Origin: Paramagnetospirillum caucaseum
Lineage (GTDB): Bacteria > Pseudomonadota > Alphaproteobacteria > Rhodospirillales > Magnetospirillaceae
NCBI RefSeq assembly: GCF_000342045.1
Contig: NZ_AONQ01000023.1
Span: forward strand, 1-57,500
Direction of reading: 5' to 3'
Length of the DNA: 57,500 nucleotides
In this document: positions 25,733-34,318 of the stretch, one piece after another
Position numbering within the stretch: the first letter of the stretch is position 1
Layout: each line of letters opens with the position of its first letter
The notes under the pieces: generated by a model
What the model saw: the letters and a program-made list of their open reading frames with translations, nothing else
Told to the model about the DNA's origin: nothing
The model's database searches: none
Translations under genes and position numbers: made by a program

Positions 25733-27307
25733 ATGATCCGATCCACGCCCATGGGAGCCGGGTTCGCCCTGGCGCTTTGCCTCCTGTCCCACCCCGCCGC
25801 CGCCGGCTGGGTGGCGGGCGAGGCCGAACGCACCATCGCCTTCGGCTTCGACGCCATCGTCGAGCGCCACCTGCAGCCGGTGACCGCCCAGACCATCGCG
25901 CTGGACGGGCTGCGCGGCCTGGCCGAGATCGATCCGCAACTGGCGGTGGCCCTGGAGCAGGGGCGGCTGCGCCTGTCCACCACTGAAAAGGTGGTGGCCG
26001 ATTATCCCGCCGCCCCGCCCGACGACGCGGTGGGGTGGGCGCGCATCACCGTCAACGCGGCGCTGGAGGCCTCGCAGGTGTCCGGGCGCCTGCGGGAGGC
26101 CGATTCCGAACGCCTCTATCAGGCGGTGTTCGAAGGCGCGCTGGGCAAGGCCGACCTGTTCTCCCGTTATGCCGGGGCCAGGGAGGCCAGGGAACACCGT
26201 TCCAACCGTTCGGGCTTCGGCGGCATCGGCATCAAGTTCGACCTGATCGACGGCGATGCCCGCATCGTCGAGGTGGTCGATGACGGTCCCGCCGCCAAGC
26301 TGGGCTTGCGGGCCGGCGACGTCATCACCGCCATCGACGGAGAACCCGTCAAGGGGCTGGACCGCGGCGAATTGTCCGCCCGCCTGCGCGGCGCCGTCGC
26401 CACCGAGGTCCTGGTGGCGCTGCGCCGCGACAGCCAGATGCTGCAATTCACCCTGCGCCGCTCGCTGATCGTGCCCCAGACGGTGACCACCGCCATCAAC
26501 GGCGGCATCGCCCATTTCAAGATCACCAGCTTCAACCAGCGTACCGCCTACAGCCTGGAGAACCAGTTGAAGGACGTCCGCACCCGGCTGGGGGCCGGCT
26601 TGCAGGGCGTGGTGCTCGACCTGCGTGGCAATCCCGGCGGATTACTGGACAAGGCGGTGGCGGTGGTCGACCTGTTTCTGGCCGAGGGCACCATCATCTC
26701 GACCCGGGGCCGCCATCCCGCCGCCGCCAACAGCTTCGAGGCCAAGCCCGGCGATATCGGCGAGGACCTGCCCCTGGTGGTGCTGGTGGACGGGCGTTCG
26801 GCCTCGGCGGCCGAAATCGTCGCCTCCGCCCTGCAGGATTCCGGGCGCGCCGTGGTGATCGGCACCAATTCCTACGGCAAGGGCACCGTCCAGACCGTGG
26901 TGCGCCTGCCCAACGACGGCGAGATCACCCTGACCTGGTCGCGCTTTCACGCGCCGTCGGGCTATGCCCTGCACGGGCTGGGCGTGCTGCCGGCGCTGTG
27001 CTCGGGCGGAACCACCCAATCGGCGGCCCAGATGGTCGAGGGCGCCGGGCGCGGAATCCTGCCGGGCAAGCCGGCCGAGACCCTGGCGGTGTGGCGCGGC
27101 ACCGGCATCGACGACATCGAACTGCGCCACCGCCTGCGCGAGACCTGCCCGCCATCCCGGCGGGTCGACGGCAAGCTGGAGATGGATCTGGCCGACCGGC
27201 TGCTGGCCAACCGCTCCGCCCATGCCCGCGCCCTGGCGGCCTCGGCCCCCAGCAGGGGGCTGGAGGCGCTGCAGACCCGTCCGTCACCGGAAACAGGCTC
27301 CCACTGA
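25733..27307 (+). CDS. S41-family carboxy-terminal processing protease with PDZ domain
   Basis: About 524 residues from ATG 25733; GTG 25709 in frame is an alternative start. A signal peptide (GAGFALALCLLSHPAAAG) directs export. A PDZ domain occupies about residues 165-235 (GIGIKFDLIDGDARIVEVVDDGPAAKLGLRAGDVITAIDG), followed by the S41 core with VVLDLRGNPGGLLDKAV, catalytic Ser in VDGRSASAAEIVASALQD and Lys in SYGKGTVQT. It should be a periplasmic Ser/Lys protease related to CtpA/Prc. The about 140-residue N-terminal helical extension is longer than in CtpA. The stop is 2 bp before the MaoC-type gene. Confidence 0.9.
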   Translation: MIRSTPMGAGFALALCLLSHPAAAGWVAGEAERTIAFGFDAIVERHLQPVTAQTIALDGLRGLAEIDPQLAVALEQGRLRLSTTEKVVADYPAAPPDDAVGWARITVNAALEASQVSGRLREADSERLYQAVFEGALGKADLFSRYAGAREAREHRSNRSGFGGIGIKFDLIDGDARIVEVVDDGPAAKLGLRAGDVITAIDGEPVKGLDRGELSARLRGAVATEVLVALRRDSQMLQFTLRRSLIVPQTVTTAINGGIAHFKITSFNQRTAYSLENQLKDVRTRLGAGLQGVVLDLRGNPGGLLDKAVAVVDLFLAEGTIISTRGRHPAAANSFEAKPGDIGEDLPLVVLVDGRSASAAEIVASALQDSGRAVVIGTNSYGKGTVQTVVRLPNDGEITLTWSRFHAPSGYALHGLGVLPALCSGGTTQSAAQMVEGAGRGILPGKPAETLAVWRGTGIDDIELRHRLRETCPPSRRVDGKLEMDLADRLLANRSAHARALAASAPSRGLEALQTRPSPETGSH

Positions 27308-27309
27308 TC

Positions 27310-28140
27310 ATGAACCTTGCCGACTGGATCGGGCGGACCGAGATTCTTCACGACCTGGCGGCGCCGGCGCCGCTCGGCGGTCTCGCCGCCACCCTGGACC
27401 ATGCCGAGCCGCCGTGGACGGCGGGCGAGGTGCCGCCGCTCGGCCACTGGCTCTATTTCCTGCCCCGCGCGCTGCAGCGCGACATCGCCGCCGACGGCCA
27501 CCCCCACAAGGGCGGCTTCCTGCCGCCGGTGGAATTGCCCCGGCGCATGTGGGCGGGCGGCGAGTTCACCTTTACCGTGCCCATTCCGGTGGGGGCGGCC
27601 ATCACCCGGCGCTCGACCATCGCCGACGTGACGGAAAAAACCGGACGCTCCGGCCCCATGGTGTTCGTCCGGGTCGAGCACGAGATTTCCACCGGGAGCG
27701 GGTCGGCGCTGACCGAGACGCACCACATCGTCTACCGCGCGGCGCCCCGGCCGGGCGACGCGCCGCCGCCGCCGGAAGCCGCTCCGGCCGGGGCGGCGTG
27801 GCGACGGACGGTTCGGCCGGACATCGTGCTGCTGTTCCGCTATTCGGCGCTGACCTTCAACGGCCACCGCATCCACTACGACCGCGATTATTGCCGCGAC
27901 GTGGAAGGCTATCCCGGCCTGATCGTCCATGGGCCGCTGATCGCCACCCTGCTGATGGATTTGTTCCTGCGCCACAATTCCGGCGCCCGGGTCACCGGCT
28001 TCCGCTTCCGGGCGAAACGCCCGCTGTTCGACATCCACCCGTTCGAGGTTTGTGGGCGCCCGGTGCCGGGCGGAGCCGAACTGTGGGCGGTGGACCACCA
28101 GGGCGATCTGGCCATGAGTGCCGAGGTGGAGGCCGCTTGA
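27310..28140 (+). CDS. MaoC-like/FAS1-type hydratase, 3-methylfumaryl-CoA (mesaconyl-C4-CoA) hydratase-like
   Basis: A 276-residue double-hotdog protein. The N-terminal half (WLYFLPRALQRDIAADGHPHKGGFLPPVELPRRMWAGG) has the substrate-side pattern of the Chloroflexus mesaconyl-C4-CoA hydratase family. The C-terminal MaoC half contains FNGHRIHYDRDYCRDVEGYPGLIVHGPLIATL, with the catalytic Asp and His of the hydratase-2 motif. It would hydrate an enoyl-CoA in the cytoplasm, possibly in C5 dicarboxylate or itaconate metabolism; the substrate is inferred. Third gene of rnr-S41-hydratase, with 2 bp spacing. Confidence 0.8.
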   Translation: MNLADWIGRTEILHDLAAPAPLGGLAATLDHAEPPWTAGEVPPLGHWLYFLPRALQRDIAADGHPHKGGFLPPVELPRRMWAGGEFTFTVPIPVGAAITRRSTIADVTEKTGRSGPMVFVRVEHEISTGSGSALTETHHIVYRAAPRPGDAPPPPEAAPAGAAWRRTVRPDIVLLFRYSALTFNGHRIHYDRDYCRDVEGYPGLIVHGPLIATLLMDLFLRHNSGARVTGFRFRAKRPLFDIHPFEVCGRPVPGGAELWAVDHQGDLAMSAEVEAA

Positions 28141-28146
28141 CGTCAT

Positions 28147-28200
28147 GCGGGCGGGACGCCCGCGCTCCGGCCCATTGCCAGGAGCACGGACGTCCCGCCC
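28147..28200 (+). repeat. Dispersed palindrome, double copy (GCGGGCGGGACGCCCGCGCTCC plus inverted partner)
   Basis: A palindrome with GCTCC tail (28147-28168) is followed after 12 bp by GGAGCACGGACGTCCCGCCC (28181-28200). The CGCTCC and GGAGC blocks are complementary, so the whole 54 bp can fold into a cloverleaf-like structure. Located between convergent ends of the hydratase and the SDR gene. Same layout at 56250-56311. Confidence 0.7.
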
Positions 28201-28214
28201 ACCAACGTTTTAAC

Positions 28215-28967
28215 TCAGCCGATGGTGTAGCCGCCGTCGACGACGATTTCCTGGCCCCAGATGTTCTTGGCCCCGTCCGAGCACAGGAAGGCGGCGGTGG
28301 CGGCGATATCGCCGGGCTCGCCGAAGGCGCCGGGCATGAGCCGCGCCGTCACCTGGGTGGCCACCGCCTGCAGCACGTCGGCCGGCAGGCCGATGCCGCC
28401 CCAGATGGGGGTGGCGATGGGGCCGGGGGCGACGGAGTTGACCCGGATGCCCTTGGGGGCCAGTTCGGCGGCCAGGGTCTGGGAGAACGACTTCAGCGCC
28501 GCCTTGCTGGCGCTGTAGATGGCCAGGCCGGGGAAGCCCACCTGGGTTAGGAAGGTGGTGACGAACAGCACCGAGCCGCCCTTGCGGATATGGGGCAGGA
28601 AGCCGCGCACCGTCTGCACCGCACCGGTGAAGTTGACGCCGAACTGGTGGTCGATGGCCGCCGCGTCGCTCTGCTCGAAGGGCACCACCTTGGCGATGCC
28701 GGCATTGGGCACTACGATGTCGATGCCGCCGAAGCGCTTGACGGTCTCGGTCACCAGCCGGTCCAGGTCGGCCTGGCTGGTGACGTCGCCGGTCACCACC
28801 AGCACGGAATCCTCGCGGCCCTTGGCGATCTCGGCCAGGGCGGCGGCGTTGCGGGCGAACACGGCGACCTTGGCGCCTTCGGCCAGGAAGCGTTCGGCGA
28901 TGGACAGGCCGATGCCGCTGCTGGCGCCGGTGACGACGGCGATCTTGCCGTCGAGGGAGTTGGTCAT
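28215..28967 (-). CDS. Short-chain dehydrogenase/reductase (classical SDR)
   Basis: A 250-residue oxidoreductase with the cofactor motif VVTGASSGIGLSIAE (TGxxxGxG) near residue 12, NAG at VPNAGIAK, and the YSASK active site (Tyr/Lys). The residue 13 positions before Tyr, normally the catalytic Ser, appears as Thr in VTTFLTQ. C-terminal RVNSVAPGPIATP and GQEIVVDGGYTIG are typical. An Arg after the dinucleotide strand (VAVFARNAAAL) suggests NADP preference. Substrate unknown. The upstream gene at 29020 is 52 bp away on the same strand. Confidence 0.9.
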   Translation of the reverse strand: MTNSLDGKIAVVTGASSGIGLSIAERFLAEGAKVAVFARNAAALAEIAKGREDSVLVVTGDVTSQADLDRLVTETVKRFGGIDIVVPNAGIAKVVPFEQSDAAAIDHQFGVNFTGAVQTVRGFLPHIRKGGSVLFVTTFLTQVGFPGLAIYSASKAALKSFSQTLAAELAPKGIRVNSVAPGPIATPIWGGIGLPADVLQAVATQVTARLMPGAFGEPGDIAATAAFLCSDGAKNIWGQEIVVDGGYTIG

Positions 28968-29019
28968 GGGGGTATTCCTTATGGGGGGAAGGGTGCCCCC
29001 AGAAGGTCATAATTGGCCC

Positions 29020-29727
29020 TCAGGAACCTTGAGGCCGGTCAAGGCCGTAGAGGTAGCGCAATTCCGCCAGTGCGTCGTTCATCACATAGGGAACCGCCTG
29101 GGCGAAGATGTCGAGGATGACGATGGCGTTGACCACGGCGTCCTTGGTGAAGGCGGCGCGGATGCGGTCGGCCATGCCGTGGTTGACCTTCTCGGCGGCG
29201 GCGCTGTGCTCGCGCAGGCCGGCTACGTCCAGGCCGATCATCCCGTTGCCGCCGGCCTCCAGATAGCGGCCCAGCAGGAAGGTGGAGAAGATGCGGAACA
29301 GCGTCTCCTCCTCGCTGGCGAAGGGCAGGTGGAAGCGGGCCATGGGCCGGAAGAAGGCCAGGCGGGGGCAGCCCGAGACCGCGCCGGCCAGCCCGACCAG
29401 CGAGGCCATGCCCTGCTGCAGGGACCGGCGCGACGTGACGGTCCGCAGCGGCGAGATCACCTCCACGTCGGCCATCTGGAACGAGTCATAGCGGTCGAAG
29501 CGCCCGATGAAGCCGGACAGCACGCCGGCGAAGGGGCAGATCGCGCCCTCATCGGGGGGCAGGGGGCAATCCTTGCAGGGATGGAACGCCAGGGCCGTCC
29601 AGTGGGGAAGCGGCTGTTCTGATGGCTCGATGGTGAAGTCGGCCTGCCGCATGGTCAGGGACACCGTTTCCGTCGTGCCGCCGTCGATGGTGAAGCGGTA
29701 GGTGATGGTGGTGGCGTCGGTATCCAT
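29020..29727 (-). CDS. Conserved hypothetical protein, DUF6901-like
   Basis: About 235 residues from ATG 29727 (MDTDATTITYRFTIDGG); a 29-residue longer frame exists but no strong ribosome site supports either. It resembles small proteobacterial proteins with an ITYRFTxDGG start, an LPHWTALAFHPCKDCPLP segment and a CPFAGVLSGFIGRFDRYDSFQ block. The Cys-x2-Cys and nearby Cys could bind a metal. Residues 110-235 are helical. No membrane segment. A GC-rich TTGA-N6-TCAA sequence (29029-29042) is within its last codons. Function unknown. Confidence 0.6.
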   Translation of the reverse strand: MDTDATTITYRFTIDGGTTETVSLTMRQADFTIEPSEQPLPHWTALAFHPCKDCPLPPDEGAICPFAGVLSGFIGRFDRYDSFQMADVEVISPLRTVTSRRSLQQGMASLVGLAGAVSGCPRLAFFRPMARFHLPFASEEETLFRIFSTFLLGRYLEAGGNGMIGLDVAGLREHSAAAEKVNHGMADRIRAAFTKDAVVNAIVILDIFAQAVPYVMNDALAELRYLYGLDRPQGS

Positions 29728-29920
29728 GGCCTGACCATTTCCGGGCTCTGTCGACCCATGATGATCCTTAACGGCCGAATTCTCCACCTTCGGATGGAGA
29801 GGCGGCATTCGCACTTTGTTAGCAGGCTGGATACGGCCTATTACCTATCTCAGGATAATCCATTCGTATCGGACTGCTATGTCTGGGGGCTGGACAAGAG
29901 GCCTGGAAAGAGAGGGGATG

Positions 29921-30310
29921 ATGCGGATTTCCGATGTGCTGGCCGACAAGGGGCGCACGATCCATCAGATTGCGCCCAGCGTCGCCCTGCGTGAAGCGGC
30001 GGCTGTGCTGCTGGAGAAGAACATCGGAGCGCTGATCTGCGCCGATCGAGTCGGCGGCATCGTCGGCATCCTGTCCGAACGCGACGTCGCCCGGGCTTTC
30101 GCCCGGATGGGGGCCGATCTCGTCACCATGTCGGTGGGCGACGCCATGAGCCGCGACGTGGTCGCCTGCGCCGCCGGCGACAGCGTCGAGGAAATCCTCG
30201 ACATCATGACCGAGACCCGCTGCCGTCACATTCCCGTGGTCAAGGACGGCGAAGTGCTGGGCCTGGTATCCATCGGCGATCTGGTCAAGGCCATGAAGCG
30301 GGGGGCCTAA
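29921..30310 (+). CDS. CBS-domain-pair protein
   Basis: A 129-residue protein. ATG 29921 fits the GAGAGGGG ribosome site best (ATG 29918 immediately before is possible). It has two CBS domains: LEKNIGALICADRVGGIVGILSERDVARAFA and CRHIPVVKDGEVLGLVSIGDLVKAM. Closely similar in plan to the protein at 19696-20136, so it is likely an adenylate-binding regulatory module. It stands alone between divergent and convergent genes, with a strong G/C hairpin overlapping its stop codon. Confidence 0.88.
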   Translation: MRISDVLADKGRTIHQIAPSVALREAAAVLLEKNIGALICADRVGGIVGILSERDVARAFARMGADLVTMSVGDAMSRDVVACAAGDSVEEILDIMTETRCRHIPVVKDGEVLGLVSIGDLVKAMKRGA

Positions 30311-30317
30311 GCCCCCC
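30300..30317 (+). terminator. GC hairpin at the end of the CBS gene
   Basis: GGGGGGC-CTAA-GCCCCCC, with the stop codon TAA in the loop, followed by AATTCCC. A strong 7-bp stem between convergent genes could end both transcripts, but no proper T-tract follows on either strand. Confidence 0.45.
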
Positions 30318-30333
30318 AATTCCCGGCCGGAAA

Positions 30334-31254
30334 CTACTTCTTCACGGCGATCAGGTCGGCGTCGCCCTTGTCGAGCATCAGCGAGTGCTCCAGCGACACG
30401 TAGTGGAAACGCCGCGCCGTATGGCCGGCATGGATGGCGAAGCCGACATTGTAGGTCTTGCCGGCCTCGATGGCCTTGAACGGCGCCGAGGCGGCGAGCG
30501 GGCGCGACAGTGTCACCGTCCAGGTGTCGCCGGCCAGGGAGGCTTCGGCGGTGACCGGCGAGGGCTTGACCTCGGTCCGCTTGTCGAAAATGGTCCCGCC
30601 GGCCGCCTGGGCGGCGGCGCCCGGCTTCAGGCGGGCCTGCCAGTATTCCATCAGCTGGCCGGAGGCCTGCATCTTCTCCAGATCGGCGGCGGCCACCAGT
30701 TCGTCGCCGGCCCCCTGGCGGCCCGGCTTGGCGCGGGTGCGGTTCAGGTATTTGGTGCGGTCGGCGCCGCCGCCGGCCGGCATCTTGGCGGCGTCCTCGT
30801 GGCAGGTGCCCCAGCAGCCGGCCTGCGCCGCCTCGGGCAGCTTGCCGTCGTCGAGCATCAGGGTGACCTTGGTGGCGAAGTCGGGGTCCATCTTGGAATT
30901 GGGCTGGGCGCCCTCCTTGAATTCCAGGCGGACGTGCAGCTTGCCGCCCTCCTGGGCCACCTTGACCCCCGCGGTGATGGCGGCGGGCTTGGCCGGAATG
31001 ACGGCGGGTTCGTTCTTGGAGCCGGACACCAGGGTGGCGCCCATGTCCTTTTCCTCGCCCAGGTGGCATTCCTTGCAGGCCTTGCCGCTCTTCACCTTGC
31101 CCGATCCGCCGTGATCGCCCGACAGCACCCATTCCAGCGACGACTGGCCGGGGTAGAACAGCACCACCTCCTTGGCCGGGACGCCGGCCCAGTCGAGGGC
31201 CAGGGCGGGGGTGGCGGCAAGAACCATCAGGACGGAAAGGGCGGTGCGTTGCAT
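30334..31254 (-). CDS. Periplasmic c-type cytochrome with ethylbenzene-dehydrogenase-type heme-binding domain
   Basis: A 306-residue exported protein; ATG 31254 behind AGGAAG gives a signal peptide (MQRTALSVLMVLAATPALA). Heme-c motif CKECH lies near residue 60. A second site, GCWGTCHED near residue 145, is CxxxCH rather than CxxCH. The rest (VRLEFKEGA, KVTLMLDDGKLPEAAQAG, YNVGFAIHAGHTARRFHYVSLEHSL) fits the PF09459-type domain found in heme subunits of DMSO-reductase-like enzymes and related periplasmic cytochromes. Likely an electron carrier for anaerobic respiration. Divergent from a diheme cytochrome with an FNR-like box between. Confidence 0.8.
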   Translation of the reverse strand: MQRTALSVLMVLAATPALALDWAGVPAKEVVLFYPGQSSLEWVLSGDHGGSGKVKSGKACKECHLGEEKDMGATLVSGSKNEPAVIPAKPAAITAGVKVAQEGGKLHVRLEFKEGAQPNSKMDPDFATKVTLMLDDGKLPEAAQAGCWGTCHEDAAKMPAGGGADRTKYLNRTRAKPGRQGAGDELVAAADLEKMQASGQLMEYWQARLKPGAAAQAAGGTIFDKRTEVKPSPVTAEASLAGDTWTVTLSRPLAASAPFKAIEAGKTYNVGFAIHAGHTARRFHYVSLEHSLMLDKGDADLIAVKK

Positions 31255-31310
31255 GGCGGTCTTCCTGGTCAAAGGGGAGGGGACCTAACCACAGGGTGAA
31301 GGCCGGTGAC

Positions 31311-31324
31311 TTGACCTTGCTCAA
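31311..31324. promoter_or_regulatory. FNR-like box TTGACCTTGCTCAA between divergent cytochrome genes
   Basis: Matches TTGA-N6-TCAA, the FnrL/FNR half-site arrangement. It is centred about 63 bp from the 31254 start and 70 bp from the 31388 start, so it could activate both. Oxygen- or NO-dependent control would fit the cytochrome products. Confidence 0.55.
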
Positions 31325-31387
31325 TGCAAAGCCGGTCCGGCACACGTAACCAGTGCCCGAGCGGCATGATTTCGGAGGATGGGCGCC

Positions 31388-32080
31388 ATGAGGATCGGGT
31401 TGGGCAAGGGATTGGCCGCAGTGGTGGTGGCCGGGCTCGTCGCGCTGTCCGCCGCCGCCCAGGCCCAGCAGGCGCCGATCATGATCAAGGGCCAGCCCTA
31501 CGAATACGACAAGGACAACGCCCAGGACGTCATGCGCATTTGCGCCGGTTGCCACGGCGAACTGGGCAACGGCGGCGGTGGCGGCGCCTATCCCCGTCTG
31601 GGCGGACTGAACGCCGATTATCTGGCCGAGCAGATGCGCAAGTTCAAGAGCCGCGAGCGCGAGAACATTCCCATGATCCCCTTCGCGGTGGACCGCGAAC
31701 TGTCCGAGCGCGACGTGCTGGACGTCACCCGCTATCTGTCCGAGATCAAGCTGGACACCAAGCCGCCGGCCAACATGCCCGCCGACGGCTACGCCCGCCT
31801 GCAGATCATGAAGAAGGTGCTGCAGATCCCGCGCGAGCCGGGTGACGCCGAGGCTGGCAAGGCCTTCTATGCCGCCGATTGCGGCCCCTGCCACGGCAAC
31901 AAGGGCCAGGGCCGTCTGAAGAAGCCGGCCCTGGCGCCGCAGTTCATCCCCTACCTCAAGACCCAGGTGGACAGCTTCCTCAGCGGCAAGCGCCAGCATG
32001 ACGATATCGAGATCATGAAGGCCAGGAGTCCCGAGGAGTGGAAAAACCTCTGGGCCTTCCTGTCCAGCCTGCAGGATTGA
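31388..32080 (+). CDS. Diheme cytochrome c (cytochrome c4-like)
   Basis: A 230-residue exported protein. ATG 31388 is preferred over ATG 31379 because the GGAGG site lies 9 nt upstream of the former. Signal peptide to about residue 26 (ends AAAQAQ). Two cytochrome c domains: CAGCH near residue 52 and CGPCH near 160, each followed by a helix containing the Met ligand region (MIPFAVDRELSERDVLDVTRYLS in the first half). This is the c4/c553-type tandem fold, which carries electrons in the periplasm to terminal oxidases or reductases. Confidence 0.9.
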   Translation: MRIGLGKGLAAVVVAGLVALSAAAQAQQAPIMIKGQPYEYDKDNAQDVMRICAGCHGELGNGGGGGAYPRLGGLNADYLAEQMRKFKSRERENIPMIPFAVDRELSERDVLDVTRYLSEIKLDTKPPANMPADGYARLQIMKKVLQIPREPGDAEAGKAFYAADCGPCHGNKGQGRLKKPALAPQFIPYLKTQVDSFLSGKRQHDDIEIMKARSPEEWKNLWAFLSSLQD

Positions 32081-32127
32081 CGCGTCCGGGCTTGCGCTCG
32101 GGCCCCGGCCGGAATATCTGAATTGGT

Positions 32128-32700
32128 ATGACTACACAGAAGACCACCGGCTATCTGGCCGGCCAGATCCTTATCGCCATGCCGCAGATGGAAGACCCGC
32201 GCTTCGCCCGCTCCGTCGTCTATCTCTGCGCCCACAACGCCGACGGGGCCATGGGCATCGTCGTCAACAAGCTGTTCGGCGGGCTGACCTTCCCGCAATT
32301 GCTGGAGCAGCTGGACATTTTCCCCACGCCGGCCTGCGAGCGGACCCGCATCCATTTCGGCGGGCCGGTGGAAAGCGGACGCGGCTTCGTGCTGCATTCC
32401 GCCGATTACCAGCACGAGAACACCATGATCGTCGAAGGCGACGTGGCGCTGACCGCCACGGTGGACGTGCTGCGCGCCATGGCCGATGGCTGCGGCCCGC
32501 GCGAAAGCCTGCTGGCGCTGGGCTATGCCGGCTGGGGCTCGGGGCAGCTGGATTCGGAAATCCGCGAGAACGCCTGGCTGACCGTGCCCGCCGATCCGGT
32601 CCTGCTGTTCGGCCGCGACCTCGAGCACAAATACGAGCGGGCCATCCACAAGCTGGGCATCGATGTCGGCCTGCTGTCCTCGGACGCCGGCCACGCCTGA
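32128..32700 (+). CDS. YqgE/AlgH family protein
   Basis: A 190-residue cytoplasmic protein with the family start YLAGQILIAMPQMEDPRFARSVVYLCAHNADGAMGIVVNK and the HFGGPVESGRGFVLHS and GYAGWGSGQLDSEI motifs. YqgE/AlgH proteins are widely conserved; the exact biochemical role is unsettled, although AlgH was linked to alginate regulation in Pseudomonas. Own promoter probable in 32081-32127. Confidence 0.92.
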   Translation: MTTQKTTGYLAGQILIAMPQMEDPRFARSVVYLCAHNADGAMGIVVNKLFGGLTFPQLLEQLDIFPTPACERTRIHFGGPVESGRGFVLHSADYQHENTMIVEGDVALTATVDVLRAMADGCGPRESLLALGYAGWGSGQLDSEIRENAWLTVPADPVLLFGRDLEHKYERAIHKLGIDVGLLSSDAGHA

Positions 32701-32704
32701 AGGT

Positions 32705-32719
32705 GGTTCAGCCTGAACC
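32705..32719. terminator. Small hairpin between convergent genes
   Basis: GGTTCA-GCC-TGAACC (extended 7-bp dyad) lies 4 nt after the yqgE-like stop and 10 nt before the CDF stop codon. Position suggests a shared transcript end, but the stem is short and no T-tract is present. Confidence 0.35.
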
Positions 32720-32728
32720 GGACAGGGT

Positions 32729-33634
32729 CTACTTGAACTCCGTCCGGTTCTCCCGGATGCCGACCGGGTCCTCGTGGATGATCACGTCGAAGCCGGGGAA
32801 TTCGGCCAGGAGGGCCTTTTCCACCTCGTCGGAGATGCGGTGGGCCTCGATCAGCGCCAGGTCGCCGGGCAGTTCGAGATGGAGCTGGATGAAGCCCTGG
32901 CGGCCCGAGGTGCGGGTGCGCAGGTCGTGGTGGTCCTGCACGCCGGGATGGGTGGCGACGATGGCGCGGATACGCTCGCGGTCGGCTTCCGGCATCTCCT
33001 TGTCCATCAGGGTGTCGAGCGACAGCCGGGCGATCTGCCAGGCGTTGATCATCAGCCAGCCGGCGATGCCGATGGCGAACAGCGGGTCGGCCAGCGGCCA
33101 GCCGGTCCCCGCCGCCAGCAGCAGCGAGACGATGACGCTGGCGTTGATCAAGAGGTCGCCGGTGTAGTGCAGCGAATCGGCGGAGATGGCCAGGGACCCG
33201 GTGCGCTTGGCCACCATGCGCTGAAAGCCCACCAGGGCCAGGGTGGCGAGGATGGAGAACACCATCACCGCGATGCCCCATTCGCCGTGGCTGACGGGCT
33301 GGGGATGGATCATGCGGCTGCCGGCCTCGGCCAGCAGGAAGCCGCCCGAGCCCACCACGAAGGCCGCCTGGCCCAGCCCGGCCAGGGCCTCGGCCTTGCC
33401 GTGGCCGAAGCGGTGGTCGTCGTCGGCCGGCACCAGGGCGTGGCGCACCGCCATCAGGTTGAGCGCCGAGGCCGCCAGGTCCAGGGTGGAATCGATCAGG
33501 GTGGAGAGCAGAGCCACCGAGCCGGTGGCCACCCAGGCGGCCAGCTTGACGGCGATCAGTACGGCGGCGGTGGCGGTCGAGGCGTAGGTGGCCAGCCGCA
33601 TCAGCCGTTCATGGTCGCGGGGCGCGCCGCTCAT
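32729..33634 (-). CDS. Cation diffusion facilitator (FieF/YiiP-like) transporter
   Basis: A 301-residue inner-membrane protein with six helices and a cytoplasmic C-terminal domain. The transport-site residues are present: Asp48 and Asp52 in [13 protein letters not shown], and His/Asp in [14 protein letters not shown], matching the DD-HD site of YiiP. A cytoplasmic His-rich loop ([17 protein letters not shown]) is conserved in family members. It exports Zn2+, Fe2+ or related ions with proton antiport. MamB/MamM of magnetosomes belong to the same superfamily, but this gene lies in a housekeeping setting. Overlaps pdxH by 4 bp. Confidence 0.9.
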   Translation of the reverse strand: MSGAPRDHERLMRLATYASTATAAVLIAVKLAAWVATGSVALLSTLIDSTLDLAASALNLMAVRHALVPADDDHRFGHGKAEALAGLGQAAFVVGSGGFLLAEAGSRMIHPQPVSHGEWGIAVMVFSILATLALVGFQRMVAKRTGSLAISADSLHYTGDLLINASVIVSLLLAAGTGWPLADPLFAIGIAGWLMINAWQIARLSLDTLMDKEMPEADRERIRAIVATHPGVQDHHDLRTRTSGRQGFIQLHLELPGDLALIEAHRISDEVEKALLAEFPGFDVIIHEDPVGIRENRTEFK

Positions 33635-34218
33635 GGGTAGAGGTGCTCCAACCGCCAGCCGTCCTCCCCCCGCACATAGGCGAAGCGGTCGTGCAGGCGG
33701 AACGGCCGGTCGTGCCAGAACTCGATGCGCCGGGGCGCCAGCCGGAAGCCCGACCAGTGGGGCGGGCGCGGCACCTTGCCCAGGCCGAATTTGGCGGCGA
33801 ACTCGCCGACCCGCTTCTCCAGTTCGAACCGGCCGGTGAGCGGCCGCGACTGGATGGAAGCCCAGGCGCCGATCTGGCTGGCCCGCGCCCGGGTGGCGAA
33901 GTAGGAATCCGCCTCTTCGTCCGAGACCCGGGTGATGGCGCCCTCGGCACGGATCTGGCGCCGCAGGCTCTTCCAGTGGATGCACAAGGCGGCGTTGGGG
34001 TTGGCCGCCAGGTCCTGGCCCTTGCGGCTTTCCAGGTTGGTGAAGAACACGAAGCCGGCCGCGTCGGCGCCCTTCAGCAGCACCATGCGCACGCTGGGCC
34101 TTCCTTCCGCGTCGGCGGTGGCCAGGGCCATGGCGTTGGGGTCGTTGGGCTCGGCCTTCTCGGCCTCTTCCATCCACTTGTGGAACAGGACCAGGGGATC
34201 GGCTTCGGGTGTGGACAT
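33631..34218 (-). CDS. pdxH: Pyridoxamine 5'-phosphate oxidase
   Basis: A 195-residue FMN enzyme making pyridoxal 5'-phosphate (EC 1.4.3.5). Motifs: [27 protein letters not shown] for FMN and substrate binding, [15 protein letters not shown], and the C-terminal family signature region [14 protein letters not shown] followed by WRLEHLYP. Start ATG 34218 ([16 protein letters not shown]); the longer frame lacks support. The stop overlaps the CDF start (ATGA), so the two are translationally coupled. Confidence 0.95.
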   Translation of the reverse strand: MSTPEADPLVLFHKWMEEAEKAEPNDPNAMALATADAEGRPSVRMVLLKGADAAGFVFFTNLESRKGQDLAANPNAALCIHWKSLRRQIRAEGAITRVSDEEADSYFATRARASQIGAWASIQSRPLTGRFELEKRVGEFAAKFGLGKVPRPPHWSGFRLAPRRIEFWHDRPFRLHDRFAYVRGEDGWRLEHLYP

Positions 34219-34318
34219 TCTTTCACCGGCGGGTGTTGACGCGTCGCCCTCAAAATGCCCAGATTCAGGGGCATATGGTAGACGTTTCGTCGCATACCCC
34301 CTTTTCAGCGAGAGCCCC

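Noticed and set aside
29029-29042. FNR-like box TTGAGGCCGGTCAA near the SDR gene
   Set aside because: Matches TTGA-N6-TCAA but is inside coding sequence with a GC-rich centre; about one chance match is expected in a window of this size.
29819-31999. 726-codon open frame on the minus strand
   Set aside because: Crosses three real genes on both strands with low-complexity sequence; no domain.
32729-33634. Magnetosome MamB/MamM
   Set aside because: The protein is a CDF, but it is coupled to pdxH and no magnetosome gene (mamA, mamE, mamK etc.) is nearby. A housekeeping FieF-type role is simpler.
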